Assembly (NCBI GenBank): GCA_028343155.1
Contig: JAOLXX010000002.1
Span: 115,390 to 179,389, forward strand
Direction: 5' to 3'
DNA from: Polaribacter sp.
GTDB lineage: Bacteria; Bacteroidota; Bacteroidia; Flavobacteriales; Flavobacteriaceae
DNA length: 64,000 nt
Shown here: piece after piece, positions 50,848-59,568 of the stretch
How positions within the stretch are numbered: position 1 is the first letter of the stretch
How the letters are laid out: every line of letters starts with the position of its first letter
Notes under the pieces: model-generated
The model's input: the letters and a program-made list of their open reading frames with translations, nothing else
The model's database searches: none
What the model was told of the DNA's origin: nothing
Made by a program: the position numbers and the translations under genes

Positions 50848-53139
50848 TTACCTCTTTTTGATGGTAATAATAACTGTTTTAGAAGTGGGCGTATTGCTAA
50901 AATCAGCTTTACTCTTTAGAGGCACTAATACATTTGCCTCAGGAAAATAAGTGGCAGTACATTTTTTTGGGATGTCATAAGGAATCACCAGAAAACCTTT
51001 TGCTTCTCTTTCTTCTTTCTTAAAATGACTTGTTAAATCTACTAAATCTAATTTTTTTAAATTGAATGATTTCATGTCTTTTTCATTCATTAAAATAACT
51101 CTTCTCTCATTTAAAATACCTCTGTACCGATCGTCTAATCCATAAATAGTGGTGTTATATTGGTCATGAGTTCTCACGGTCATCATTAAAAATTGATTTT
51201 CTTCTAACTTAATTTCTGAGGGTTTATTAACGCTAAAATTAGCTTTTCCCGTTTTTGTTGGAGTAAAGTTATTTTCCCTCACATTGTTTGGTAAGTAGAA
51301 TCCTCCTTTGATTCTTATACGTCTATTGAAATTCTCGAAACCTGGAATCGTTGCTTCAATTTTATCACGAATCAAATCGTAATTTGAAACTAATTCAGAC
51401 CAATTCGTATTTGTGTCCTTCAACGTTGCATTTGCAACACCAGATACAATTGCTGGTTCACTTAGCAGTTGAGTTGAACAAGGAGTAAGTATTCCTTTTG
51501 ATTGATGCACAACTCCCATCGAATTCTCAACAGAAACAAATTGTTCATTTGTTGCTTGAAAATCTTTTTCTGTTCTACCCAAACATGGAAGTATAATTGC
51601 TTTTTTACCTGTAATTAAATGACTCCTATTTAGCTTGGTGGATACTTGAACTGTTAAGTTGCAGTTGCGCAAAGCTTCTGCAGTATATGTGGTGTCTGGT
51701 GTTGCAGAAATAAAATTCCCACCCATTCCAAAAAAAACTTTTGCTTTCTTTTTATGCATTGCTTCAATGGCTGTAACTACATCAAAACCATGTTCTCTTG
51801 GTGCTTTAAAGTTGAATTCTTTTTCTAAATTGTTCAAGAAAGAAGCTGGAGGTCTTTCCCAAATACCCATTGTTCTGTCTCCTTGAACATTTGAGTGACC
51901 ACGTACAGGACAAGTTCCTGCTCCTTTTTTTCCAATACTCCCTTTTAACAATAAAATATTTACAAGTTCACGAATATTATCAACAGCATTTTTATGTTGT
52001 GTTAAACCCATTGCCCAACAAATAATAATATTTTCATTGTTTATAATGAGAGCTGTAGCTTCTTCAATTTCTTCTATACTTAAGCCTGTTTGAGGTAATA
52101 GTTCTGCTATAGAATACCTGTCTAAATCTTCTAAAAAAGTAGTAATGTTTGCAGTTTTTTTATTAATAAACTGATGGTCGAAAACAGTATTTGGTGCTGT
52201 ATCTTCTTTTTGTTTCATCAATTTTAAGATGATTTTTAACAAAGCGACATCGCCATTGATTTTTACTTGTAAAAATAAATCTGTTAGATTTTGTCCTTTT
52301 CCAATCCATTTCAAAGGATTTTGGGGGTCTTTATAATTTATTAAACCAACTTCTGGAAGTGGGTTTATGGTTATTATTTTTCCGCCACGTTTTTTTGTTT
52401 CTCCCAAAGCACTTAACATTCTTGGGTGATTGGTGCCTGGATTTTGACCCATAACAATTACCAAATCAGCATGATTAAAATCATCTAAAGTCACAGACCC
52501 TTTTCCAATTCCTAGTGTTTCTGTTAATGCAATACCACTAGATTCATGACACATGTTGGAACAATCAGGGAGGTTGTTTGTTCCAAATTGACGCACAAAC
52601 AATTGATATAAAAAAGCGGCTTCATTACTCGTTCTTCCCGAAGTGTAAAAAATAGCTTCATCGGGAGAATCTAAAGAGTTCAATTCAGTACCAATCATTT
52701 TAAAAGCAGCATCCCAAGAAATTTCTTCATAATGACTCGCGCCTTCTGGTAAATACATGGGTTGTATAATTCGTCCACTTTTACCAATCTCATAATCTGA
52801 CAACTCCGACAATTCTTGTACAGAATTAGATGCAAAAAACAATGAAGAAACTTTGTTTTTAGTAGCCTCTTCGGCAACCGCTTTTGCACCATTTTCGCAA
52901 TATTCGGATAAAAGAGCTCTCTTGTCATCTGGATCTGGCCATGCACAACCAGGACAATCAAAACCATTTTTTTGATTTATTTTTGATAATAAATGAATTC
53001 CTTTGCTAAGGCCAACTTCATTTTTAATATGAGATAGTGCAGAGGCAATTGCCTTTACTCCAACAGCCGTTTTTGGGATATCTGATAAACGAATTCCTGT
53101 TAATTTTTCTGGTGGATTTTCATTTGGATCTTTAGACAT
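50848..53139 (-). CDS. FdhF/YdeP-family molybdopterin oxidoreductase
   Basis: 763 residues from the ATG complementary to 53137-53139 (MSKDPNENPPEKLTG), a start that overlaps the fdhD stop by 8 bases; the frame runs seven codons further. Molybdopterin-binding features: FDCPGCAWPDPDDKR near the start (no complete 4Fe-4S Cys set), IFYTSGRTSNEAAFLYQL, NMCHESSGIALTETLGIG with the likely Mo-ligand Cys, VIVMGQNPGTNHPRML and CPVRGHSNVQGDRTMG. The C-terminal MoCo domain includes TVRTHDQYNTTIYGLDDRYR. A YdeP-like orphan whose substrate is unknown; formate is not established. Confidence 0.9.
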   Translation of the reverse strand: MSKDPNENPPEKLTGIRLSDIPKTAVGVKAIASALSHIKNEVGLSKGIHLLSKINQKNGFDCPGCAWPDPDDKRALLSEYCENGAKAVAEEATKNKVSSLFFASNSVQELSELSDYEIGKSGRIIQPMYLPEGASHYEEISWDAAFKMIGTELNSLDSPDEAIFYTSGRTSNEAAFLYQLFVRQFGTNNLPDCSNMCHESSGIALTETLGIGKGSVTLDDFNHADLVIVMGQNPGTNHPRMLSALGETKKRGGKIITINPLPEVGLINYKDPQNPLKWIGKGQNLTDLFLQVKINGDVALLKIILKLMKQKEDTAPNTVFDHQFINKKTANITTFLEDLDRYSIAELLPQTGLSIEEIEEATALIINNENIIICWAMGLTQHKNAVDNIRELVNILLLKGSIGKKGAGTCPVRGHSNVQGDRTMGIWERPPASFLNNLEKEFNFKAPREHGFDVVTAIEAMHKKKAKVFFGMGGNFISATPDTTYTAEALRNCNLTVQVSTKLNRSHLITGKKAIILPCLGRTEKDFQATNEQFVSVENSMGVVHQSKGILTPCSTQLLSEPAIVSGVANATLKDTNTNWSELVSNYDLIRDKIEATIPGFENFNRRIRIKGGFYLPNNVRENNFTPTKTGKANFSVNKPSEIKLEENQFLMMTVRTHDQYNTTIYGLDDRYRGILNERRVILMNEKDMKSFNLKKLDLVDLTSHFKKEEREAKGFLVIPYDIPKKCTATYFPEANVLVPLKSKADFSNTPTSKTVIITIKKR

Positions 53140-53941
53140 AACTAGGTTTTGTTTTAACAAATGATGGGTTGGAATAAATGGTCATTTTTTGTGTTCTTGT
53201 AAATCCAATTAAGCAAATACCAAACTCTTTTGCAAAATCTACAGCCAAAGAAGAACAGGCAGAGACGGCAACAATAATAGGAATTTTTGCGATGAACGCT
53301 TTTGATACAATTTCGTAAGAAACGCGCCCGCTGACAATTAAGTAATTTGCATCCTGTAACGCTTGTTTTATCAATAAATCTCCAATAACCTTGTCTACAG
53401 CATTGTGTCTTCCAATATCTTCTTGAATCGTTAAAAATTCATGTTTTTTATTAAAAACAGCAGCAGCATGGCTTCCTCCAGAGCTTATAAATGTATGCTG
53501 TAGACTACTCATTTTAGTGAGCATTTCGTGTAAAACATTAGTTGAAAATGTAGTTTCTTGTGTTAGTTTTTTGCCTTCAACCTTAATGTCTTTTAGTTCT
53601 TTTTTACCACAAATTCCACAGGAAGAAATAGATAATAATGTTCTTTTATTAAGATAACCTTTTCCTAATAAATCTTTCGGAATAGTAACGTTTACAATCG
53701 AAGGAATTCCGTTTTCTTCGGTATCTATTTGGAACAATAAAGGGCTATCACTTTTATAAATATCCTCTGAAAAAAGCAGCCCTCGAACCAATTCTTTGTC
53801 ATTGTCTGGAGTTCTCATAACCACAGTATAAGCGGTGTTATTAATATTGATTTGCAAAGGTGCTTCTACCACCAAAACATCCTGAATAGGAGTAGAATTT
53901 TTTGTAGTGATTTTGAATGCTGGATAGGTCGTTGTTTGCAT
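53132..53941 (-). CDS. fdhD: Sulfurtransferase FdhD (formate dehydrogenase accessory)
   Basis: 269 residues. Delivers sulfur to the molybdenum centre of FdhF-type enzymes. The redox Cys pair sits in SISSCGICGKKELKDI near residue 107, with FTRTQKMTIYSNP at the end and EDIGRHNAVDKVIGDLLI in the middle. Gene order fdhD-molybdoenzyme with overlap fits a dedicated maturase-client pair. Confidence 0.95.
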   Translation of the reverse strand: MQTTTYPAFKITTKNSTPIQDVLVVEAPLQININNTAYTVVMRTPDNDKELVRGLLFSEDIYKSDSPLLFQIDTEENGIPSIVNVTIPKDLLGKGYLNKRTLLSISSCGICGKKELKDIKVEGKKLTQETTFSTNVLHEMLTKMSSLQHTFISSGGSHAAAVFNKKHEFLTIQEDIGRHNAVDKVIGDLLIKQALQDANYLIVSGRVSYEIVSKAFIAKIPIIVAVSACSSLAVDFAKEFGICLIGFTRTQKMTIYSNPSFVKTKPSYV

Positions 53942-53965
53942 GAATGGAAAGTTAAGCTTTCTCTA

Positions 53966-53973
53966 CAAACTTA
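53966..53973 (-). promoter_or_regulatory. Predicted -7 box for fdhD
   Basis: TAAGTTTG on the minus strand, 25 bases upstream of the fdhD ATG at 53941; full match to TAnnTTTG. Confidence 0.5.
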
Positions 53974-54013
53974 ATGAAAATGTAATAGCTTTTGTAACCT
54001 GTTTACTTTAAAA

Positions 54014-55192
54014 TCACTTGATTTTTGAGCATAAAATACAAATTAGTTTATTTTGTATGTCTATTGAGAAAAATAAATACAAATTTCCACCTTCTTTAAT
54101 TTTTGTTTCTTTTCGAATTTGAGTCACGCTTTTTGGAAAGTTTCTAATTGTAATATTTGCTTTATTTTCTGGTAAAAACTTCTTGATTTTTTTCTTATCA
54201 TAAGGTGTGATTTCTTCAATTTTAAAAACTCTTCCAGGGAAATCGATGATTTCATTTGAAGTGTATAAATGCGAATGTTGATGGAGTTTAAAGATATTGA
54301 ATTGATCAGAAATTTGATGAAATCCACCAGATTTTAAAATTGCAGCATTGGGTTCATATAGATAGGAGCTTGGTTCTGAATAAAGAGAACTTACATCCTC
54401 TTTATAGTTGAAGTTAAAAGATTGAGTTCCATTTTTACCAATATTTATTGTTTTAATTTTGATTGCTTTTTCATAATTTTTTTCTAATAAAAACAACAAT
54501 TCTTTTACTTCATTTTGAAGTGCTACAATATGAATTTCTTTCACAAATTTCAAGTCATTGATTGTGCTTGTAATATCTAAAATAGGAGCATTTTTAATTA
54601 AAATTTGTTTAGTTTTTAAGAATAATAAATCAATATTTTTTGGCACATTAGGCAAACAATCTTCTAGTAAAAACACCTTTCCTTTTAAATTATTTCTTCT
54701 TGATGGATCGATATAAATACAATCGAAATTTTCTTTTGTATTTTTTAGATATTCAATTCCATCACCCCAAAAAGTAGCGCAATTTTTTATATCTAATTGT
54801 TGATAATTATGTTTTACAATTGTTGATAAACCTTCGTTTATTTCACAATGAATCACTGTTTTAAATTGTTTCGATAAATAGAAACAATCGACTCCAAGGC
54901 CACCGGTAATGTCAATAACAGCCGTTCCTTTTACTAAGTTAGATTTGTATTTTGCAGCAATCTCAGAGGAGGTTTGTTCAATGCTAATTGTTGGTGGATA
55001 ATAAATGTTTTTTGCCTGAAACCAAGAAGGTAGCTTCTGTTCAGATTTTTTTTTAGAAACAATTTGGTTTGCCAATTCTTGTATGGAAACAGCATCAAAA
55101 GGACTTCCTTTTAAAATCAATTTTGTAAGGTCAGATTTTAAATTATCTGCAATAAACTGCTGAACTTCTGGATGTAATATTGCTAAATTCAA
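54014..55192 (-). CDS. THUMP-like class I SAM-dependent methyltransferase
   Basis: 392 residues. The SAM-binding core is TAVIDITGGLGVDCFYLSKQ near residue 93, VIHCEINEGLSTIVKHNYQQ, and FDCIYIDPSRRNNLKGKVFL with the DPSRR motif typical of this Bacteroidetes family. A C-terminal THUMP-like domain follows (SYLYEPNAAILKSGGFHQIS). Likely RNA methylation, substrate unknown. 9 bases behind the AI-2E family gene's stop. Confidence 0.85.
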   Translation of the reverse strand: MNLAILHPEVQQFIADNLKSDLTKLILKGSPFDAVSIQELANQIVSKKKSEQKLPSWFQAKNIYYPPTISIEQTSSEIAAKYKSNLVKGTAVIDITGGLGVDCFYLSKQFKTVIHCEINEGLSTIVKHNYQQLDIKNCATFWGDGIEYLKNTKENFDCIYIDPSRRNNLKGKVFLLEDCLPNVPKNIDLLFLKTKQILIKNAPILDITSTINDLKFVKEIHIVALQNEVKELLFLLEKNYEKAIKIKTINIGKNGTQSFNFNYKEDVSSLYSEPSSYLYEPNAAILKSGGFHQISDQFNIFKLHQHSHLYTSNEIIDFPGRVFKIEEITPYDKKKIKKFLPENKANITIRNFPKSVTQIRKETKIKEGGNLYLFFSIDIQNKLICILCSKIK

Positions 55193-55200
55193 AAGTTCTT

Positions 55201-56283
55201 TTAAATATCTTTGGTGATGGATTTTACAAACTTATAATCCGATAAAAATTCTTTTAAAATTACTTTTATAGCCGTGTATAAAGGGACAGCGGTAATCATT
55301 CCAATCACACCAAAAAGTAATCCTCCAATAATAATAATTAAAAATATTTCTAAAGGATGAGATTTTGTCGTTTTAGAAAAAATCAATGGCTGACTTGCAA
55401 AATTGTCAATCAATTGCGCAATAAAATACCCAATCATTACATAAATTGTTGTGGGTAAAATTTGAGTTTGAAAGTCTAGTCCAATATTACTTGTCATCGA
55501 CAAAACAAAAATTATTACGGCACCAATTAGAGGGCCAACGTAGGGAATTAGGTTTAACAATGCACACAAAAAAGCAATAACTACCGCATTGTCAATGCCA
55601 AAAATCAATAAGATAATTGTATATAAAATAAATAGAATAGTGATTTGTAATAGCAACCCAATAAAATACCTTGATAGTAAATCATTAATGGTCTCTAGTG
55701 AATTAAAGAATCTTTCTTCAGTTCTATTTGGTATAATTGTCATTATACCTTTCTTTAATAATTGACTGTCTTTCATAAAAAAGAAAGAGATGAATAAAAT
55801 AGAAAACAACCCAACACTTAAGGACCCAATTGCACCTATAATTGCATTTAAAAAGTTTGGAATTTCTTTAAATTGAGCAACAAAATCAACATTCTTTAAT
55901 TCACTCAAAACATCAATTCCTTTCGTTGAAAAATAAGCGTTTATTTGACTAAAAATTTCTTGAATATTTACTTGTAATTCATCGACTTCTAATAAGGATA
56001 GATTTTTTCCTTGCTTAGCAACCAAAGGGATAAACATTACAATTAGACCTGTTAGTAGTCCCAGCATTAAAAGCATAGAAAAAACGACAGCGAGTGTGTT
56101 TGGGAATTTTAATTTTCTTCTTAAGAAAAGGATGATTGGGCGTGCAATTAATGATAAAATTCCTGCAATAATGATGTAAATAATTACAGATTGAATTGTA
56201 TATAAAAAGTAGCCTAAAAGAACAACCCCAATAATTATTCCTAAAGCTCTTAAAATTCCGTTTGCTAATGCTTTTGAATTCAT
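55201..56283 (-). CDS. AI-2E family transporter (PerM/YdiK-like)
   Basis: 360 residues with about eight membrane helices. Family landmarks are the N-terminal pair of helices followed by a soluble segment, then GIDNAVVIAFLCALLNLIPY with VGPLIGAVIIF and the C-terminal SHPLEIFLIIIIGGLLFGVI. The family name refers to the autoinducer-2 exporter TqsA; most members are of unknown or Na+/H+ antiport function. Its start overlaps the hypothetical gene's stop by four bases (ATGA). Confidence 0.88.
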   Translation of the reverse strand: MNSKALANGILRALGIIIGVVLLGYFLYTIQSVIIYIIIAGILSLIARPIILFLRRKLKFPNTLAVVFSMLLMLGLLTGLIVMFIPLVAKQGKNLSLLEVDELQVNIQEIFSQINAYFSTKGIDVLSELKNVDFVAQFKEIPNFLNAIIGAIGSLSVGLFSILFISFFFMKDSQLLKKGIMTIIPNRTEERFFNSLETINDLLSRYFIGLLLQITILFILYTIILLIFGIDNAVVIAFLCALLNLIPYVGPLIGAVIIFVLSMTSNIGLDFQTQILPTTIYVMIGYFIAQLIDNFASQPLIFSKTTKSHPLEIFLIIIIGGLLFGVIGMITAVPLYTAIKVILKEFLSDYKFVKSITKDI

Positions 56284-56975
56284 TTGTTATATGCTTTTAT
56301 TTCCCCCATATTTAGTACCATGCCAAATAAAGAAAGGTGGTGTTTTGTTGGTAATTTTATTCCTGATGCTGTCTTTTTCAATTCTGACCAAGTTGCATAA
56401 ACACCTCCGATAGGTATAATTTTTGTCCACATTTTAAAAGAAGTAGGGATGTAGTTTTTGTCTAAAATCCAAAGATAAGAATCTCCAGGAGTTGTTCCTC
56501 CTGAAGTGAAGGTAACTAGAAGCGCCTCTTTACTATTGTAATTTACAATGCGTCTTTCTGTGCCAGCATCAAAAGTTTTGTAAGGAGCAATTAACCAAAA
56601 ACTATCGTTGTTGAAAAAGTCGATTGCTTTCTTAATAATTTTTGTGTTTTCTACTTTTATCCCTTCAACAAAAAGGGTGGATTTTTTTGGTTGATCTGTA
56701 TGTAAAATCACCTTATTTTTATCCCAAGAGATTGTTACGATACTTTTTTGTTTTTGCCATTTATAAAAGTGCTTCCCTCTAAAGCTCCATTCAAGAGTTT
56801 CTGTATTCTTATAAGCTTCATTGTCAATTGCCTTCAACATTTTATTTGCCAAAGCATCTGCCTCTTTCCCTGTTTTTCCTTCAGGTAGCGATTCATTATT
56901 TGCAAAATAATAAATTCCTCCTGCAACGATTATAAATAATAAAAAAAAATTGATACACTTGAAAATAAGTTTCAT
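56280..56975 (-). CDS. Conserved hypothetical exported or anchored protein
   Basis: 231 residues with one N-terminal hydrophobic helix (about 4-24: IFKCINFFLLFIIVAGGIYY) and a long beta-rich domain: TLEWSFRGKHFYKWQKQKSI, GTTPGDSYLWILDKNYIPTS, IPIGGVYATWSELKKTASGI. The pattern resembles outer-membrane-lipoprotein-sorting (LolA-like) folds, but this is inference. Overlaps the AI-2E family gene by four bases, so cotranscribed with it. Confidence 0.7.
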   Translation of the reverse strand: MKLIFKCINFFLLFIIVAGGIYYFANNESLPEGKTGKEADALANKMLKAIDNEAYKNTETLEWSFRGKHFYKWQKQKSIVTISWDKNKVILHTDQPKKSTLFVEGIKVENTKIIKKAIDFFNNDSFWLIAPYKTFDAGTERRIVNYNSKEALLVTFTSGGTTPGDSYLWILDKNYIPTSFKMWTKIIPIGGVYATWSELKKTASGIKLPTKHHLSLFGMVLNMGEIKAYNK

Positions 56976-57038
56976 TTTTTTAATTTGACGATAAGCTAAA
57001 ATATCATTTTTTAAAAGAAGAAACTATTTGTTCGCTTC

Positions 57039-57679
57039 TTAATATTCTAAAATATGTTTTAGGATTTCCATTTTTTGTGGTTTTCCTTTATCTGCAATTG
57101 GAAATTCTGCCACTTGTTTTATAGGAACAATATCTGCCCAAACGTCTAAATTATATTCTTCTGGTTCATCTGAAACACCAACATCTCTAACTTTTACAGC
57201 GGCAGTTTTTATAGTAAATTCGACCACTAAAGTTCTGTCAAATTCATTTTGTGACATGGGTCTTAAAGATTTTCATTGATTTGGTAACATTTGATTTAGA
57301 ATCCATTCTAAAACTTGAGTTTTATCAGTATCTCTTTCTATTTTTTTTAAACTTACAAAAAGTGTTACAGATCCGTAGTTTACGGAATGATGAAAGCCCG
57401 TATGTGCTTAAAACCAATCCGTCCAAGTGCATTACTGTTATCGATGTTTTTTTACTTTCTAAAATAGACAATAAGATTCTATTTGCGTTAGAACCATGGA
57501 GGTAAATTTTATCTTCTCTTCGAGTATATGCCATCGGAATTGTGATGGGATTTCCTTCATGTATATAGTCTACATAGTATAGAAAACCAGCATTTAAAAT
57601 AGTGTTTATCTTTTCTACATTATAAACAGCTCAGTTGGCACCTCTTTTTATTCTATTTAATTTTTTTTTTCGCTTTCAT
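57039..57679 (-). pseudogene. Decayed pyridoxamine-5'-phosphate-oxidase-family flavin protein
   Basis: A split-barrel flavin-binding protein in pieces. From the ATG complementary to 57677-57679 a 10-base A run shifts the frame; then NRIKRGAN, TGA (57631-57633), AVYNVEKINTILNAGFLYYV, PMAYTRREDKIYLHGSNANR, LLSILESKKTSITVMHLDGL, a frame change near 57400, GFHHSVNYGSVTLFVSLKKI, KTQVLEWILNQMLPNQ, TGA (57273-57275), KSLRPMSQNEFDRTLVVEFT, and on to KMEILKHILEY. Two nonsense codons and two frame changes make it nonfunctional. All segments occur in the expected order. Confidence 0.88.
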
Positions 57680-57700
57680 TTTTACAGTTTTTTAGGAATA

Positions 57701-57946
57701 CTAGATTTTTTTGAACTTTTTAGGTTTAAAAATTCTCTTTGTAGAAGCAGGATATTCTGCGATCAATTTTGAAGGTCGAATTGGGCGTTCCATAAAATTT
57801 CCAGAACAAGTTGGACAAATATTTTTAAAAAGTGCCACCGCACAAGTTTTACAGTAGGTTCATTCAAAAGAGCAAATCATAGCTTCTGTTGATGAGACAG
57901 GTAAGTCTTTATTACAATGTTCGCAATTTGGTCTAATCTCTAGCAT
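57701..57946 (-). pseudogene. DUF1272 zinc-ribbon protein interrupted by TGA
   Basis: 81-codon frame MLEIRPNCEHCNKDLPVSST, EAMICSFE, TGA, TYCKTCAVALFKNICPTCSG, ending FKPKKFKKI. This is DUF1272, a small Cys-rich family (paired CxxC motifs). The TGA at 57860-57862, codon 29, replaces the Cys that family members carry in CSFECTYCKTC. Frame is intact apart from that. Adjacent to another pseudogene, so plain decay is the simplest reading. Confidence 0.82.
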
Positions 57947-57997
57947 ATTTTTTTTAGTATAAATATAACTATAATTTTTTTTAGACCGTTTAAATAC

Positions 57998-58864
57998 TTA
58001 AAAATCAGGGAAAATCTTTGTAAACTTCTTTGGTAGTTCCTTTGAAATAAGAATTTTATTTTCTGTAAAAGGATGTATAAATTCAAGAGATGATGCATGT
58101 AAATACAACCCTTTTCCATTCAAAATTTTAGTTTCTAGATAATACTCTTTATCACCTAAAATTGGATTTCTAATGGCAAATACATGTTTTCTAATCTGGT
58201 GCTTTCTTCCTGTTTTTAGATGTAACTTTACAAGGTTTAAATATTCAAAACGTTCTGAAGGAACAGATTTTAAGACTTCAAAATCAGTATGTGATTTCTT
58301 TTGATCAATAGGAAAATTTATAATTCCGTTAACGTCCATTTTTCCTATAGTAATTGCATGATAGGTTTTCTTAATCTCTTTATTCTTGAATAATTCCCCC
58401 AATTTAGTAATTGCGGTGCTTGTTTTTCCAACTAATAAAACCCCACTTGTAGGATAATCCAATCTATGAATCGGTTGTGATTTTATTGCGTCTGCTTGCT
58501 TGCTTTTTTTTAAGTTTTGAGCCAATCCATTTGCAATGGTTACAAATTTATTTCCACTAACTAAAATGCCAGCAGGTTTGTATATAATTGCGAAGTAATC
58601 ATCTTCAAACAAGACCTCTAATTTTAACTTCAACCTTTTATAAGCCAGCGTTTCTGGTGATTGAAAAAGTTCAATTTTTTCTCCACCATTGATATATCTT
58701 GCCGTTGTAGCAAAACTACCATCAATAAAAATAAGCTTTTTTTTAATAGCTTTTTTAATGCCTGATTTAGTCGGAATTGTTTTAAAAATACCAACCCCAT
58801 ATTCCTGAAAACGAATTGGTTGCTCTAATTTTTTTACATTATGAATTTCTGAAAGTTGTATCAT
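57998..58864 (-). CDS. RluA-family pseudouridine synthase
   Basis: 288 residues. Modifies uridines in rRNA or tRNA. Catalytic Asp in QPIHRLDYPTSGVLLVGKTS near residue 134, preceded by YFAIIYKPAGILVSGNKFVT, and followed by LHLKTGRKHQIRKHVFAIRN. An N-terminal S4-like segment is present (GIKKAIKKKLIFIDG). Its target cannot be told. The start overlaps the AcpH-like gene's stop by one base. Confidence 0.9.
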   Translation of the reverse strand: MIQLSEIHNVKKLEQPIRFQEYGVGIFKTIPTKSGIKKAIKKKLIFIDGSFATTARYINGGEKIELFQSPETLAYKRLKLKLEVLFEDDYFAIIYKPAGILVSGNKFVTIANGLAQNLKKSKQADAIKSQPIHRLDYPTSGVLLVGKTSTAITKLGELFKNKEIKKTYHAITIGKMDVNGIINFPIDQKKSHTDFEVLKSVPSERFEYLNLVKLHLKTGRKHQIRKHVFAIRNPILGDKEYYLETKILNGKGLYLHASSLEFIHPFTENKILISKELPKKFTKIFPDF

Positions 58865-59463
58865 TAATCAAATTTAAGATTGATCTCTTTTAACTTACGG
58901 TTGGTGAAATTTATTAAATCTGAAAAGAAAATAGTAAAATCTTCTTCTAATTCTTGCTCTAATTTTTTTAAATCTTTAATAGCTAAATTCATTTTAGATT
59001 TTCCTTTTGTTCTGTGATTCATGCCATTCAAAACTTTTTCAATTCCTTCTTTAAACTGATAATTGTATAGGATATTATATTCAATCATGTAGTGAATAAA
59101 TTGTTGAGACCTATCAGGTAGTTTGTCAGATATTTCACTAAATAAATGATTGATAGTATTGGTATATATGTCTAAAGAAATTTCAGAGTAGTTTGACCAG
59201 TTTTTAGCCAAAAAATAATCGTAAAAAATATCGATGATGACACCATCATAATGTTTATAACGTTCATGTAATCTGCGTTTGCTTTTTCGAACAATTTGAT
59301 GCGCGTCTGTAAAGGCATCTATTTCCCTGTGTAAGAAGATGCCTTGCTGAATTTCTTTAGAATAGTTCTCATAATTATTCCCTTTAATATGGTCCGCAAT
59401 AAAATTACCAATCATAATATCGATATTGTTTTCTGATAAATAAAGGTGTGCTAAAAAATTCAT
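58864..59463 (-). CDS. ACP phosphodiesterase-like protein (AcpH family)
   Basis: 199 residues, DUF479/AcpH family: MNFLAHLYLSENNIDIMIGN at the start, then FIADHIKGNNYENYSKEIQQ, GIFLHREIDAFTDAHQIVRK and DIFYDYFLAKNWSNYSE, the His/Asp residues of the family's metal site. Would remove the phosphopantetheine arm from acyl carrier protein. Coupled to the RluA gene by a one-base overlap. Confidence 0.9.
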   Translation of the reverse strand: MNFLAHLYLSENNIDIMIGNFIADHIKGNNYENYSKEIQQGIFLHREIDAFTDAHQIVRKSKRRLHERYKHYDGVIIDIFYDYFLAKNWSNYSEISLDIYTNTINHLFSEISDKLPDRSQQFIHYMIEYNILYNYQFKEGIEKVLNGMNHRTKGKSKMNLAIKDLKKLEQELEEDFTIFFSDLINFTNRKLKEINLKFD

Positions 59464-59480
59464 TGGTTAAATGTAAACAA

Positions 59481-59527
59481 AAAACCACAATTAACTCTGA
59501 ACTCGTTTCAGAACTAATTGTGGTTTT
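59481..59527 (-). terminator. Terminator after dnaN
   Basis: AAAACCACAATTA-ACT-CTGAA pairs with TTCAG-AAC-TAATTGTGGTTTT, 21-base arms with a three-base internal mismatch and a five-base loop. On the minus strand it is followed by TTTTTTGTTT, 42 bases after the dnaN stop. Confidence 0.85.
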
Positions 59528-59568
59528 CTAAATTTTTTAAATTGCTGCAATTGCAGTAAAGATCGTTG

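Noticed and set aside
57860..57862. Selenocysteine codon in the DUF1272 gene
   Set aside because: Neighbouring pseudogene has unrelated TGA stops, and selenocysteine machinery is not expected in this group; kept only as a low-interest check.
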